A DNA stretch of 64,000 bases from Planctomycetia bacterium. GTDB lineage: Bacteria > Planctomycetota > Phycisphaerae > UBA1845 > UTPLA1. The notes under the pieces were generated by a model. That model was not told the DNA's origin, ran no database searches, and was given only the letters and a program-made list of their open reading frames with translations. Every line of letters starts with the position of its first letter. The first letter of the stretch is position 1. Below are positions 1 through 8,970 of this stretch, one piece after another. Location of the stretch: positions 3,208,470-3,272,469 of the forward strand of contig CP054187.1 in the NCBI GenBank assembly GCA_015200345.1, given 5' to 3'. Both the position numbers and the translations under genes were made by a program.

Positions 1-357
1 TACCGTCAACCTTGCCGCGAAAACGCTTACGCCAAGGATCGAAAAGATGCCTGCCTCGACCATCGCGTAGCCCGGCGGATAGTAGACGATGATGCCGAGG
101 ATCGGATGGCGCAGGTAGAACTGCTCGGCCCATTGCCGCGCCGCCTCCAGGGGCTGCGCGCGAAGAAACTCCAGCAGGAACACGCCGTCGAAGAGGTGGT
201 TCGGCGCGTCGGACCAGCCCAACCCGCCCTGCGCGATGCGCGGCAGGCCGATGGCGAGCGTCGCGAGGAATACGATCGCCTTGCAGGCGCGATCGATGCG
301 CCGCGCGGCGCTCGTCACGCCGCCGGTCAGGTCTTCGATGGAATGTTCGTTCGCCAA
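1..357 (-). CDS. Membrane glycosyltransferase of the GT39/ArnT-like (GT-C) type, N-terminal fragment
   Basis: The 119 N-terminal residues are visible; the gene runs off the left edge. A TTG start at 357 is preceded by GGAGG about five bases upstream, and an in-frame stop lies further upstream at 384-382. The reading frame gives a cytosolic N-terminus, a first hydrophobic segment (IVFLATLAIGLPRIA), then an APNHLFDGVF stretch, a conserved YYPPGYAM loop and a second hydrophobic stretch. An acidic/aromatic first periplasmic loop followed by a short PPG-type loop is typical of lipid-linked-sugar glycosyltransferases of the PMT/ArnT/GT39 type. The family would transfer a sugar from a polyprenyl-phosphate donor at the outer face of the inner membrane. 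The acceptor cannot be told. The gene is divergent from the small membrane protein at 433. Confidence 0.6.
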   Translation of the reverse strand, partial: MANEHSIEDLTGGVTSAARRIDRACKAIVFLATLAIGLPRIAQGGLGWSDAPNHLFDGVFLLEFLRAQPLEAARQWAEQFYLRHPILGIIVYYPPGYAMVEAGIFSILGVSVFAARLTV

Positions 358-432
358 ACCAACCTCCGGCACGAGTCGTGCCTAATAGAGTATCGGCTCG
401 ACGATCCTCGCGATTCGTCCGACAATGGACGT

Positions 433-795
433 GTGCTTGCTCTGCTTTCAGTCTGGATCGCGCTGGGTTGTTTGATCACGGCCGTCGTGTTGTGCTTCTG
501 GCGCGGGCCTGATCTGGAAGCCGTGCTGACGATCATGCCGTACACGGTCGCCTTGAGCGTGACGCTGGCGTCGGCGGTGTTGTGGGGCCTGCGGAAGGAT
601 CGCAGCAATGACGCGGCCGTCGCGGGCCGGCGGCTTCAGGCGGTCGCCGCCATCCTGCTGAACAGCCTGACGTTCGCGATCCTGCTGGTGCTGCTTCACG
701 GCGTGGTCGATGCGGCCATCGGGATCGTGGTGGAGTTCGCGTTTCTCGCGTTCGTATACTGGTTCTACACGCGCGTGCTGGTGCGGGAGACGTGA
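433..795 (+). CDS. Small four-helix membrane protein of unknown function
   Basis: The frame is open well upstream of 433, but that part overlaps the divergent glycosyltransferase gene in antisense, so the real start should lie after about 385; the GTG at 433 sits right before the first hydrophobic segment and is my best guess. The product of about 120 residues is nearly all membrane: four hydrophobic stretches (VLALLSVWIALGCLITAVVL, a PYTVALSVTLASAVLWGL helix, an AVAAILLNSLTFAILLVLL helix, and a final IGIVVEFAFLAFVYWFY helix) with an Arg/Lys/Asp-rich loop between helices 2 and 3. No family is recognised. The start is uncertain because no clear ribosome-binding site precedes it. Confidence 0.5.
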   Translation: MLALLSVWIALGCLITAVVLCFWRGPDLEAVLTIMPYTVALSVTLASAVLWGLRKDRSNDAAVAGRRLQAVAAILLNSLTFAILLVLLHGVVDAAIGIVVEFAFLAFVYWFYTRVLVRET

Positions 796-805
796 GCGGT
801 CCAAG

Positions 806-829
806 GAGCCGATGGCGCAAGCCATCGAA
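806..829 (+). repeat. Intergenic hairpin repeat, copy C
   Basis: A 24-base element begins 11 bases after the stop codon of the upstream membrane protein. It starts GAGCCGAT and ends ATCGAA, and its core GATGGC / GCCATC forms a six-base-pair stem closed by a GCAA tetraloop. It shares sequence and fold with the copies at 35614-35637, 35661-35684 and 40797-40820. Confidence 0.6.
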
Positions 830-875
830 CTCGGTTGTGCCTGGAGGGTCGGATCTGAACGTGTCCGGTGCACCG

Positions 876-904
876 TCGGATCGAACGGGGTTCTCGGCTA
901 CAAT
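876..904 (+). promoter_or_regulatory. Possible promoter of thiS-thiG
   Basis: TACAAT at 899-904 is a good -10 hexamer lying 55 bases before the thiS start; the matching -35 position (TCGGAT at 876-881, 17-base spacer) is poor. I looked for a thiamine pyrophosphate riboswitch here and saw none of its conserved boxes. Confidence 0.3.
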
Positions 905-959
905 CCCGCGTCGTACGACTTAGACGGCGAGCCTGCTCGCGGGCGATCGCGGCAACGAT

Positions 960-1172
960 ATGATCAAAACCACCATTCAAATCACCGTGAACGGCGAATC
1001 GGTCGCGCTCGACGCGCCGGCCACCGTGGCGACCTTGATCGCGAAGCGTCAGCCGCGCCCGCCGTTCGCCGTGGAGGTGAACAAGAAACTCGTCCGCCGC
1101 GCGTCGTATGAGGCGACCCCTCTCGCGAACGGCGACACGGTGGAAATCGTAACCCTGGTCGGCGGCGGGTAA
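960..1172 (+). CDS. thiS: Sulfur carrier protein ThiS
   Basis: ThiS is the small ubiquitin-like protein that carries sulfur as a C-terminal thiocarboxylate to ThiG for assembly of the thiazole moiety of thiamine in the cytoplasm. The 70-residue product has the family length, an [10 protein letters not shown] first strand, and ends in the glycine tail VGGG, which ThiF-type enzymes adenylate and sulfurate. It lies 29 bases upstream of thiG on the same strand, which is the usual pairing. No other thiamine gene (thiF, thiC, thiE) is in the window. Confidence 0.92.
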   Translation: MIKTTIQITVNGESVALDAPATVATLIAKRQPRPPFAVEVNKKLVRRASYEATPLANGDTVEIVTLVGGG

Positions 1173-1201
1173 CCGCTCACTCGGGAAAGAGGCCTGACGC
1201 C

Positions 1202-2014
1202 ATGGATCCGCAATCGTTGAAAATCGGCGACTTGTCTTTTCGCTCGCGCTTGTTCGTCGGCACGGGCAAGTACGCGACGTATGAGCTGATGCGCGAGTGC
1301 CTCGCCGCCAGCGGCTGCGAAGTCGTCACCGTCGCCGTGCGGCGCGAGCGCCTGTTCGACGCGCAGAACCGCAGCCTGCTTGATTTCATCGACACGAAGA
1401 GATACACGATCCTGCCGAACACGGCCGGTTGTTTCACCGCTGACGATGCCATACGTGTGGCACGACTGGGGCGCGAGCTGCTCGAACAGATCAACAACCC
1501 CGGCGCGAACTGGGTCAAAGTCGAGGTGCTGCACGACAAGAAGACGCTCCTCCCTGATCCGCTCGGCACGCTCGAGGCGACGCGCGAACTGCTCAAGGAC
1601 GGCTTCAAGGTGATGGTCTACACCAGCGACGACGTCGCCGCTGCGTGTCGACTCAAGGAGGCCGGCGCGACCAGCGTCATGCCCGCCGGCAGCCCGATCG
1701 GCAGCGGCCAGGGCATTCTCAACCCCAACAACATCCGCATCATTCTGGAGATGCTCAAGGAGGGAGACCCGGATTACCCCGTCATCGTCGATGCCGGCGT
1801 CGGAACAGCCAGTGACGTGACCCGCGCCATGGAACTGGGCGCCGACGGCGTCCTGCTCAACACCGGTATCGCCTCGGCGAATGACCCGGTCGCCATGGCC
1901 GTCGCCATGAAACACGCACTGACCGCCGGCTACTTCGCCGCCCGCGCCGGCCGCATCCCGCGAAAGCTTTACGCCAGCGCGAGCTCGCCCGTCGAGGGGA
2001 CGATTGTTTATTAG
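1202..2014 (+). CDS. thiG: Thiazole synthase ThiG
   Basis: ThiG condenses 1-deoxy-D-xylulose 5-phosphate, dehydroglycine and ThiS-thiocarboxylate sulfur to form the thiazole phosphate precursor of thiamine. The 270-residue product is close to normal family length and reads as a continuous TIM barrel: FVGTGKY near residue 20, LPNTAGC around residue 70, WVKVEVL with the Schiff-base lysine candidate near residue 103, [10 protein letters not shown] around 160, and [10 protein letters not shown] for the phosphate-binding end of the barrel near 200. The ATG at 1202 gives the N-terminus expected for the family. thiS lies just upstream. Confidence 0.95.
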   Translation: MDPQSLKIGDLSFRSRLFVGTGKYATYELMRECLAASGCEVVTVAVRRERLFDAQNRSLLDFIDTKRYTILPNTAGCFTADDAIRVARLGRELLEQINNPGANWVKVEVLHDKKTLLPDPLGTLEATRELLKDGFKVMVYTSDDVAAACRLKEAGATSVMPAGSPIGSGQGILNPNNIRIILEMLKEGDPDYPVIVDAGVGTASDVTRAMELGADGVLLNTGIASANDPVAMAVAMKHALTAGYFAARAGRIPRKLYASASSPVEGTIVY

Positions 2015-2125
2015 CAGTGGTCAGTGGATAGTAGCAGACGGTTGGCATGGCTCTGCGGCCATCAATGGGCACGCTTGTAGAAGAGCTCGGTCCGGCGTGG
2101 CACCGGCGGAAATGATTGGGGCACT

Positions 2126-2815
2126 ATGCTCAAGTCCATTCGATGGTTCCGATATCTGCTGGGGATGGCGGTCCTCGGCGTTGGCATCGGCTACGGCGTG
2201 AATCAGTTCGGCGCGGCCGAGTTGAAGCGTCTGTCGGCGCAGGTCGAGCAGGAGCGGCGCGAGAAGGAGAAACTCGCCGCCTTCGCGCGGCGGCTTAGCG
2301 CGTCGCGTCGCGCCGCGCAGATCGACGTGATCGACCAGCGCAAGGACTCGACCGGCCGGATCGTTACGACGCTTCGCTGGCAGGAGATCGCGCCCGATGG
2401 GCGACTCGCTTCGCCACAGGTGGTCGAGGTCGTCGGCCAGCTTGTCTATTTCGAGGGGTTGGTCATCAAGTTCGAACCGGAGCTGGTCGGCGGCGACGAC
2501 GCAGCCCGCGGCGAGAGCCTTGTGATGTTCCGCCGGGTCTTTGGCGAGGCGCAGCCGCCCGGAATGGGCTATGAACTCGGCGGCGGCCGAGCGCCCGAAT
2601 CGATCGCCGGCGATTCCGAGGAAGCGAAGCTGTGGCGGCGTTTCTGGCAATTGGTCGATGACCCGCGCATGGCGGCGCAGCATGGCGTGCGCGTGGCGCA
2701 GGTCGAGGCGCCAGCCGTTCCGGTGAAAAAGGGCGAGACGTGGGAGGCACGAATCGACGCGGCGGGGGGTATCAACTTGCGAAAGCTTCATGCGGCGATT
2801 CGCGCTCCGGGTTGA
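2126..2815 (+). CDS. Membrane-anchored protein of unknown function with a short coiled coil
   Basis: The 229-residue product begins with a single hydrophobic segment (residues 8-24, YLLGMAVLGVGIGYGV) followed by a charged Arg/Glu/Lys stretch (residues 30-60) that can form a coiled coil. The rest is a soluble domain with no cysteine pairs or recognisable catalytic motif. It reads as a signal-anchored periplasmic protein. It ends 106 bases before the rpmF promoter, so it belongs to the thi side of the region or stands alone. I do not recognise the family. Confidence 0.6.
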   Translation: MLKSIRWFRYLLGMAVLGVGIGYGVNQFGAAELKRLSAQVEQERREKEKLAAFARRLSASRRAAQIDVIDQRKDSTGRIVTTLRWQEIAPDGRLASPQVVEVVGQLVYFEGLVIKFEPELVGGDDAARGESLVMFRRVFGEAQPPGMGYELGGGRAPESIAGDSEEAKLWRRFWQLVDDPRMAAQHGVRVAQVEAPAVPVKKGETWEARIDAAGGINLRKLHAAIRAPG

Positions 2816-2920
2816 TTCAGAAGACGCGAGATCGTTGCAGCGTAAGGCGCGTTTCATGTTTGGCCGGGCAAAACGGGCCTAAGTTTCTGGCTGAAAACAG
2901 CTTGCGTGCGAAATCGGCGC

Positions 2921-2949
2921 TTGACAACGCTGCGATTCGGTCCTAAATT
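2921..2949 (+). promoter_or_regulatory. Sigma70-type promoter of the rpmF-plsX-fab operon
   Basis: A consensus TTGACA at 2921-2926 is separated by 17 bases from TAAATT at 2944-2949. Transcription would begin near 2956, about 35 bases before the rpmF start. This is the best -35/-10 pair in the window and fits a housekeeping operon. Confidence 0.7.
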
Positions 2950-2990
2950 GCGAGATTCGACCAAGAGGCAAAAGACTCACAGGTGACAGA

Positions 2991-3176
2991 ATGGTTCCAG
3001 CCAGACGTAGCTCCAAGTCCATGACCCGCAAGCGCCGAGCGCATCACGCGCTGAAGGCGGCGAATCTGCCGGCCTGCCCGAAATGCGGCGCGGCGAAGCG
3101 CCCCCACCGGGCCTGTTCGAACTGCGGATACGTGAACAACAAGATTGCGCTCAAGATCAAGACCGAAGAGGAGTAG
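2991..3176 (+). CDS. rpmF: 50S ribosomal protein L32
   Basis: L32 is a small zinc-ribbon protein of the large ribosomal subunit. The 61-residue product starts MVPARRSSKSMTRKRRAHHA, has two CxxC pairs (CPKC and CSNC, residues 27-30 and 41-44) for one zinc ion, and ends in a short Lys/Glu tail. rpmF directly followed by plsX and fab genes is a classic bacterial arrangement linking ribosome and membrane-lipid synthesis; the gap to plsX is only nine bases. Confidence 0.95.
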   Translation: MVPARRSSKSMTRKRRAHHALKAANLPACPKCGAAKRPHRACSNCGYVNNKIALKIKTEEE

Positions 3177-3185
3177 CACCGGCCC

Positions 3186-4187
3186 ATGCGGATCGCCATT
3201 GATGCGATGGGGGGCGACCATGCTCCGGCCGAGATTGTTCGCGGCGCGGTGGAGGGCCTTTCTTACTTAGGCCCTGGTGACGAGCTTATCCTGCTGGGCA
3301 AGGAAGACCTCGTCCGCGCTCACCTCGGCAACGACGCCTCCAACAAGCAAATCGCCATTCAACACTGCCCCGAAGTCATCGAGATGGACGACTCGCCGGT
3401 CGAGGCGCTTCGCCAGAAAAAGAACTCCTCGATCATGATCATGGCGAAGCTCGCCTCCGAGCGCGCGGTTGATGCCGTCATCAGCGCCGGCAACACCGGC
3501 GCTTGTGCTGCGGCCTGCCAGCTCAAGATGCGCACGCTCGCCGGCTTGCAGCGCCCGGGCATCGCCGTCGTGCTGCCCTCGTTTCACGGGCCGCTGACGG
3601 TGTGCGATGTCGGGGCCAACGTCGCGCCGAAGCCGCACCATTTGTTGCAATACGCCCAGATGGCGTCGGCCTACGCCGAGGCGGTGTTGAAGATCAAAGG
3701 CCCGCGCGTCGGCCTGCTCTCAATCGGCAGCGAGGAGGTCAAGGGCAGCCCCCTGGTGAAGCAGACGCACGAACTGCTCAAGCAGGATCCGTCGGTTAAT
3801 TTCGTCGGCAACATCGAAGGGCGCGAGCTGTTCAACGGCGCGTGCGAAGTGGCCGTGTGCGACGGGTTCGTGGGCAACGTCGTGTTGAAGCTGGTGGAGG
3901 GGCTAAGCCACGGCATTTTTGAAACGATCAAGCATGAGATCGAGCAGGAAGACGCCGAATTGGCTCATCGTTTCGAGCCGGTCGTCAAGAAAATCTGGGC
4001 GCGCCACGACTACAGCGAATACGGCGGCGCGCCGCTGCTGGGGGTCGATGGCGTCTGCATCATCTGCCACGGCAGCAGCGATCGTCGCGCGATCAAGAAC
4101 GCCGTCCGCGTCAGCGTGGATTACGTCAAATCCGGCGTCAACGAGATGATTCTAAGCCGGCTCACGGAGGAAGTGGCGAATGCCTAG
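3186..4187 (+). CDS. plsX: Phosphate acyltransferase PlsX
   Basis: PlsX converts acyl-ACP and phosphate to acyl-phosphate, the acyl donor for PlsY in the first step of phospholipid synthesis; it is a peripheral protein at the cytoplasmic membrane. The 333-residue product has normal length and the family N-terminus IAIDAMGGDHAP, a conserved SAGNTGA loop near residue 100, VCDVGANV around residue 140, and GNIEGRE and CDGFVGNVVLK in the C-terminal half. The stop overlaps the fabH start by eight bases, so the two are translationally coupled. Confidence 0.96.
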   Translation: MRIAIDAMGGDHAPAEIVRGAVEGLSYLGPGDELILLGKEDLVRAHLGNDASNKQIAIQHCPEVIEMDDSPVEALRQKKNSSIMIMAKLASERAVDAVISAGNTGACAAACQLKMRTLAGLQRPGIAVVLPSFHGPLTVCDVGANVAPKPHHLLQYAQMASAYAEAVLKIKGPRVGLLSIGSEEVKGSPLVKQTHELLKQDPSVNFVGNIEGRELFNGACEVAVCDGFVGNVVLKLVEGLSHGIFETIKHEIEQEDAELAHRFEPVVKKIWARHDYSEYGGAPLLGVDGVCIICHGSSDRRAIKNAVRVSVDYVKSGVNEMILSRLTEEVANA

Positions 4188-5175
4188 ACCGCTCGGCGTC
4201 AAGATCAGCGGATCGGGCTGCGCGGTTCCCGAGCGCGTCCTGCCGAATCAATACTTCGTCGAACGGCTCGATACGACCGACGAGTGGATTCGCGAACGGA
4301 CCGGCATCCTCGAACGCCGCATCTGCTCCGAGAAGGAAAGCACCGCCACCTTGGCGACGGCCGCCGCGCGCGATGCCCTGGCCGACGCCGGGATGACGCC
4401 CGAGGACATCGACCTGATCATCGTCAGCACGATCACGCCGGAATGCCCGTTTCCGTCGACGGCCTGTTTTGTGCAGGAGGCGTTGACCAAGCGGACGATT
4501 CCCGCGTTTGATCTTGCTGCCGCGTGCAGCGGGTTCATTTACGGTTTCATCACCGCGACGAGCCTGCTTCAGACCGGCACGTTTCGGAACATCCTCGTGA
4601 TCGGTGCCGAGACGATGTCACGCATCACCGACTACGAAGATCGTGCGACGTGCATCCTCTTCGGCGATGGCGCCGGCGCCGTGGTGCTGTCGGCCGTGCC
4701 CGATGCGTCCGGTCCGGCCCTGTTGCATCACAAGATGCACGCCGAGGGCAATGGTTTCTCCATGCTGTGCGTGCCGGGCGGCGGATCGCGAACCCCCGCC
4801 TCGCAAATGACGATCAATGAGCGGCTGCACTACATCAAGATGCAGGGCCGTGAAGTCTACAAACTGGCGGTTAAGCGAAACCTGGAACTGGTCGAGTCGA
4901 CGCTCAAAGAAGTCGGCGTCAAGCCGGACGAGCTGGCCATTGTCATACCGCACCAGTCGAACCTTCGGATCATCGAAAGCGTCCGGGAGCGACTCGGCCT
5001 GCCGCCGGAGCGCATGTTTTGCAATATCCAGAAGTATGGAAACACGTCCGCCGCGTCGGTGCCGCTGGGGCTGAACGAGTGCCGCAAGACCGGCCGCGTC
5101 AAATCCGGCGATCTCGTGCTGATGGTCGCGTTCGGTGCCGGTTTGACCTGGGGGTCGGTGCTGATTCGCGTTTGA
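4180..5175 (+). CDS. fabH: 3-oxoacyl-ACP synthase III FabH
   Basis: FabH starts fatty-acid synthesis by condensing acetyl-CoA (or a branched acyl-CoA) with malonyl-ACP. The 331-residue product carries the thiolase-fold catalytic set: cysteine in AAACSGF (near residue 114), histidine in IPHQSN (near 255) and asparagine in YGNTSAAS (near 286). The N-terminal substrate loop TDEWIRERTGI is intact. It overlaps plsX upstream and lies 80 bases before fabD. Confidence 0.96.
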   Translation: MPRPLGVKISGSGCAVPERVLPNQYFVERLDTTDEWIRERTGILERRICSEKESTATLATAAARDALADAGMTPEDIDLIIVSTITPECPFPSTACFVQEALTKRTIPAFDLAAACSGFIYGFITATSLLQTGTFRNILVIGAETMSRITDYEDRATCILFGDGAGAVVLSAVPDASGPALLHHKMHAEGNGFSMLCVPGGGSRTPASQMTINERLHYIKMQGREVYKLAVKRNLELVESTLKEVGVKPDELAIVIPHQSNLRIIESVRERLGLPPERMFCNIQKYGNTSAASVPLGLNECRKTGRVKSGDLVLMVAFGAGLTWGSVLIRV

Positions 5176-5255
5176 GTGTAACAACTTTCGGGTGGATGCG
5201 CCCGCCGGGCGCGAGCGATTCGCAACCCGCGACTCGGGCATGGTGAGGTTCAACC

Positions 5256-6194
5256 TTGAGTAAGACAGCGATCATTTTCCCCGGACAGGGCGCCCAGCAG
5301 GTGGGCATGGGCAAGGATATCGCCGAGGCCTCGAGCGAGGCCCGCGCGGTCTTCGAACAGGCCGACGACCTCCTGAAGCTCCCGCTGTCGCGCCTGTGCT
5401 TCGACGGTCCGGCCGACCGGCTGAATGCCACAGATATGTCACAGCCCGCGATCTTTGTCACCTCCGTCGCCATCTGGCGCGCGATGCTGGCCAACGGCCT
5501 GGCCGACGAATTCGCGCCGCAAGCCATGGCCGGCCTCTCCCTCGGTGAGTACACGGCCCTGCACCTGGCAGGCTGGATCGGCTTCGAAGAAGGCCTGAAA
5601 CTGGTTGCCAGGCGTGGCCGGCTGATGCAGGATGCAGCCGAGGCGTCCCAGGGAGGCATGGTCTCGGTCCTGGGTCTTGACGAGGCGCGGACAGCCGAGC
5701 TTTGCAAAGAGGCTGCACAAGGGGAAGTCCTTGTGCCAGCGAACTTTAACTGCCCTGGTCAGATTGTGATTTCCGGTGCGGCGACGGCGTGTGCGCGTGC
5801 GGTTGCCTTGGCCGAGAAGTACGGCGCACGGATGGTTCCGCTGGCGGTGGCGGGGGCATTTCACTCGTCGCTGATGGAACCGGCCGCTGCGGGGCTGGAA
5901 TCCGCCTTGCGGGCCGTCCCGATCGTGAAAGGGCCGCTGGGAGTGGTATCAAATGTCTCGGCGGACTATCATGCGACCCCTGATACGGTTCGGACCCTGC
6001 TGCGGGACCAGGTGGCGCAGCCGATTCGTTGGCAGGCCTCGATGGAGCGTCTGATCGCCGACGGGTTCGAGCGATTCGTGGAAGTCGGCCCCGGCCGAGT
6101 GCTGACGGGTCTGATGAAAAAGATCAACCGCAAGGTGACGGCGCTGAATTTTTCAACGGCGGCGTCGCTGGTGCGAGATTCGGCATCGGTGTGA
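5256..6194 (+). CDS. fabD: Malonyl-CoA:ACP transacylase FabD
   Basis: FabD moves malonyl groups from CoA to ACP to supply the elongation cycle. The 312-residue product has the family N-terminus FPGQGAQ, the nucleophile elbow GLSLGEY with the catalytic serine near residue 92, and the catalytic histidine in AGAFHSSLM near residue 205. I use the TTG at 5256: it has a GAGGT Shine-Dalgarno at a fitting distance, gives a protein that starts just before the conserved first strand, and there is no upstream ATG that fits. Confidence 0.95.
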   Translation: MSKTAIIFPGQGAQQVGMGKDIAEASSEARAVFEQADDLLKLPLSRLCFDGPADRLNATDMSQPAIFVTSVAIWRAMLANGLADEFAPQAMAGLSLGEYTALHLAGWIGFEEGLKLVARRGRLMQDAAEASQGGMVSVLGLDEARTAELCKEAAQGEVLVPANFNCPGQIVISGAATACARAVALAEKYGARMVPLAVAGAFHSSLMEPAAAGLESALRAVPIVKGPLGVVSNVSADYHATPDTVRTLLRDQVAQPIRWQASMERLIADGFERFVEVGPGRVLTGLMKKINRKVTALNFSTAASLVRDSASV

Positions 6195-6251
6195 GGCGAG
6201 TCGGCCTGACCCCCAACGAGCGGGCCAGGCCCGTAAGAAAGTGTGTTGTCC

Positions 6252-7001
6252 ATGGCGGACTTGATCGACCGAGTGGCAATTGTGACGGGCGGATCGCGCG
6301 GCATCGGCCGTGCGACGAGCCTGGCGCTGGCGAAGGCGGGCGCGACGGTGGTGGCCTGTGCCCGCAACACGGAGCGGCTCGGTTCGCTCTCGGCGGAGGC
6401 GGCGGACGCGCGCTGCATCGGCAAGATCGTGTCCCGCGCCTTGGACGTGACCGACGCGGTCAAGGTTGAAAAGTGGATCGACGACGTCGCCACCGATCTG
6501 GGGCGCATCGACATCCTCGTCAACAACGCCGGCATCACGCGCGACGGGCTGCTCATGAACATGACCGACGAGCAGTTTGACGAAGTGCTGAACACCAATC
6601 TGCGCAGCGTGTTCCTCATGACCCGGGCGGCCAGCAAGTACATGGTCCGGGCGCGGTGGGGTCGCATCATCAACATTACGAGCATCAGCGGTGTGATGGG
6701 CAATGCCGGGCAGGCGAACTACGCGGCCAGCAAGGCTGGCGTGATCGGTCTGACCAAGAGCGTGGCCAAGGAACTGGCCCGCCGCGGCGTCACGTGCAAC
6801 GCGATCGCACCGGGTTTCATCAACACCGACATGACGAGCGTCTTGTCTGAAAAGGTCAAGGAGCAGGTCCGCCCGCTGATTCCGCTCCAACGGTTCGGTG
6901 AGCCGGAGGAAGTGGCCGCCGCCGTGGCGTTTCTGGCGTCGCCAGCCGCGGGCTACATCAACGGGCAGATTCTGGCCGTTGACGGTGGATTACGGATGTA
7001 A
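6252..7001 (+). CDS. fabG: 3-oxoacyl-ACP reductase FabG
   Basis: FabG is the NADPH-dependent short-chain reductase of the elongation cycle. The 249-residue product shows the nucleotide loop TGGSRGIGRA near residue 12, NNAGITRD near residue 90, catalytic serine in NITSISG near 141, the YAASKAG tyrosine/lysine pair near 154-158, and ends in the family signature AVDGGLRM. The ATG at 6252 places the first strand at residue 7; a GTG at 6243 would add three residues and cannot be excluded. Confidence 0.95.
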   Translation: MADLIDRVAIVTGGSRGIGRATSLALAKAGATVVACARNTERLGSLSAEAADARCIGKIVSRALDVTDAVKVEKWIDDVATDLGRIDILVNNAGITRDGLLMNMTDEQFDEVLNTNLRSVFLMTRAASKYMVRARWGRIINITSISGVMGNAGQANYAASKAGVIGLTKSVAKELARRGVTCNAIAPGFINTDMTSVLSEKVKEQVRPLIPLQRFGEPEEVAAAVAFLASPAAGYINGQILAVDGGLRM

Positions 7002-7088
7002 GGGCGTGCGGTCGGGTCGGCGCGGGGTCGACCCCGCCGGGCGGATAGGCCGCTCGCCGGAATCAGTGGCCAAAGAAGGGAGATCACA

Positions 7089-7346
7089 GTGGCAGTGGCT
7101 ACACAGGAAGAGATCAAGGAAAAGGTCGTCAAAATCGTCGCCGAGCAGATGGGCGTTAAGGAGAGCGAGATCAACATGGAGACCTCGTTCGTCAACGACT
7201 TGAACGCCGACTCGCTCGACACGGTGGAGTTGGTCATGGAGTTCGAGGACGAGTTCGAGATCAGCATTCCCGACGAGGAGGCCGAGAAGATCCAGACGGT
7301 CGGTCACGCGGTGGAGTACATCGCCAAGCACCAGAAGAAGGAATGA
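7089..7346 (+). CDS. acpP: Acyl carrier protein
   Basis: ACP carries growing acyl chains on a phosphopantetheine arm. The 85-residue acidic product contains the attachment site [11 protein letters not shown] (serine near residue 43) and the helices around it at normal family spacing; a Lys-Lys-Glu tail closes the protein. The GTG start at 7089 has GGGAG seven bases upstream, which supports it over internal starts. It sits between fabG and fabF, the usual order. Confidence 0.95.
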   Translation: MAVATQEEIKEKVVKIVAEQMGVKESEINMETSFVNDLNADSLDTVELVMEFEDEFEISIPDEEAEKIQTVGHAVEYIAKHQKKE

Positions 7347-7436
7347 CCCGCGTCGCCGATCGTTGCGGAAGGCGTGGTTTGGCGCTGCCGCGCCGGGGTG
7401 GCGGAGTGTACTTTCTGATAGAGGGATTGTTCGGGA

Positions 7437-8684
7437 ATGGCTGAACGTCGTCGAGTTGTCATCACGGGAATGGGGCTGATCAGCCCGCTCGGGAACACGC
7501 CGGATGTGTTCTGGGAGCGGCTGCTGGCCGGCGAGAGCGGCATCGGTCCGGTCACGCGCATCGACGTCAGCAAGTTCGACGTGCGCTTCGGCGGCGAGTG
7601 CCGCGAGTTCAACCCCGAAAACTACCTCGAGAAGAAAGAGATCAAGCGACTGGACCGCTTCGCGCAGATGGCCATGGCTGCCGCGCGGAGCGCGTTCGAT
7701 TCCAGCGGCCTGGATCGCAACAGGATCGACCCGACGCGTTTCGGCGTCATCATCGGTTCGGGCATCGGCGGCTTGCAGGAGCTGGAAGAGCAGAACCTCC
7801 GCTGCCATGAGAAAGGCCCCGACAAAGTCTCGGCCTTCACCATCCCCAAATTGATGGTCAATGCCGCCAGCGGCAACATCTCCATCATGCTCGGCGCCAA
7901 GGGGCCGAACACCGCGGTGGCGACGGCCTGTGCCTCGGCCACCAACGCCATGGGCGATGCGATTCACGCCATCCGCCGCAACGACGCCGACGTCATGATC
8001 ACCGGCGGCTCCGAAGCGGCGCTCACGCGACTTGGCCTGGCCGGTTTCGCCGCGATGAAGGCGCTCTCTTCGCGAAACGACGATCCCAAGCGGGCCTCCC
8101 GCCCGTTCGATCGCGATCGCGACGGTTTTGTCATGGCCGAGGGCGCCGGCATTTTTGTGTTTGAAGAACTGGAGCACGCCAAGCGGCGCGGCGCCAGGAT
8201 CTATTGCGAAGTGCTCGGCTACGGCATGAGCGGCGACGCCAACCACATCACCCAGCCCGATGAACAGGGCAGCGGCGGCGCGGCCGCCATGCGCTACGCC
8301 CTGAAAGACGCCGGTCTCAATCCAGACGCCGTCGATTACATCAACGCCCACGGAACGAGCACCCCGCTGGGCGACATTGCCGAGACCATCGCCATCAAGG
8401 GCGTGTTCGGCGCCCATGCCTACAAGCTCCGCGTCAGCAGCACCAAGAGCAGCATCGGCCACCTGCTCGGCGCCTCCGGCGGCGTCGAACTCGTCGCCAC
8501 CGTGATGGCCATCGAGCACGGCGTCATTTCGCCGACCATCAACCTCGAAAACCCCGGCGAAGGCTGCGACCTGAACTACACCCCCCTCAAGCCGCAGGAC
8601 GCACGCGTCAACGTCGCCATCAGCAACTCCTTCGGCTTCGGCGGCCACAACGCCTGCATCGCCGTCGGCCGGTTCAGCAAGTAA
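7437..8684 (+). CDS. fabF: 3-oxoacyl-ACP synthase II FabF
   Basis: FabF is the elongating condensing enzyme of type II fatty-acid synthesis. The 415-residue product has the catalytic cysteine in TACASATNAMGDA near residue 165, the first histidine in NAHGTSTPLGD near 305 and the second in SSIGHLLGASG near 342, with the Phe-rich C-terminal SNSFGFGGHNA. It ends the rpmF-fab operon. fabZ and fabI are not in the window and must be elsewhere. Confidence 0.96.
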   Translation: MAERRRVVITGMGLISPLGNTPDVFWERLLAGESGIGPVTRIDVSKFDVRFGGECREFNPENYLEKKEIKRLDRFAQMAMAAARSAFDSSGLDRNRIDPTRFGVIIGSGIGGLQELEEQNLRCHEKGPDKVSAFTIPKLMVNAASGNISIMLGAKGPNTAVATACASATNAMGDAIHAIRRNDADVMITGGSEAALTRLGLAGFAAMKALSSRNDDPKRASRPFDRDRDGFVMAEGAGIFVFEELEHAKRRGARIYCEVLGYGMSGDANHITQPDEQGSGGAAAMRYALKDAGLNPDAVDYINAHGTSTPLGDIAETIAIKGVFGAHAYKLRVSSTKSSIGHLLGASGGVELVATVMAIEHGVISPTINLENPGEGCDLNYTPLKPQDARVNVAISNSFGFGGHNACIAVGRFSK

Positions 8685-8970
8685 GCGATTCGTCGCACGC
8701 GATTTGTGGCAGTGCACCGATTGTCCAACTCGCCAGGCGGGCTGGGCTTACGTTGTCCTTGCACCGGTTCGTGACGAGACTGACCCACTACTACGATCAG
8801 TCGTAAGCTCCGCTCCGCGCTATCCTTAAGCAGGAATTCACAGGTCTGGGCGAGACGAGCCTGAATGGAACTTCGTGGCCGATCGGCTGCGACAAAACGG
8901 GCTGCTGCGCGTACAAGACGCAGGGGCCTTCGGTCGGCCTTTTACTCGATATACGAGCTTGGGTTACGCG
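8685..8970. other. Intergenic gap between the fab operon and the secretion operon
   Basis: About 286 bases without a supported gene. The frame of the next gene remains open back to a GTG at 8875, so part of this stretch could be its N-terminus. A short dyad CTCG-atata-CGAG lies near 8945-8957, close before the chosen start. I see neither a convincing promoter nor a terminator. Confidence 0.4.

Noticed and set aside
796-959. Thiamine pyrophosphate riboswitch before thiS
   Set aside because: The CUGAGA and other conserved boxes of the riboswitch are absent.
6990-8717. A 575-residue minus-strand frame across acpP and fabF
   Set aside because: Antisense shadow of two well-identified genes.
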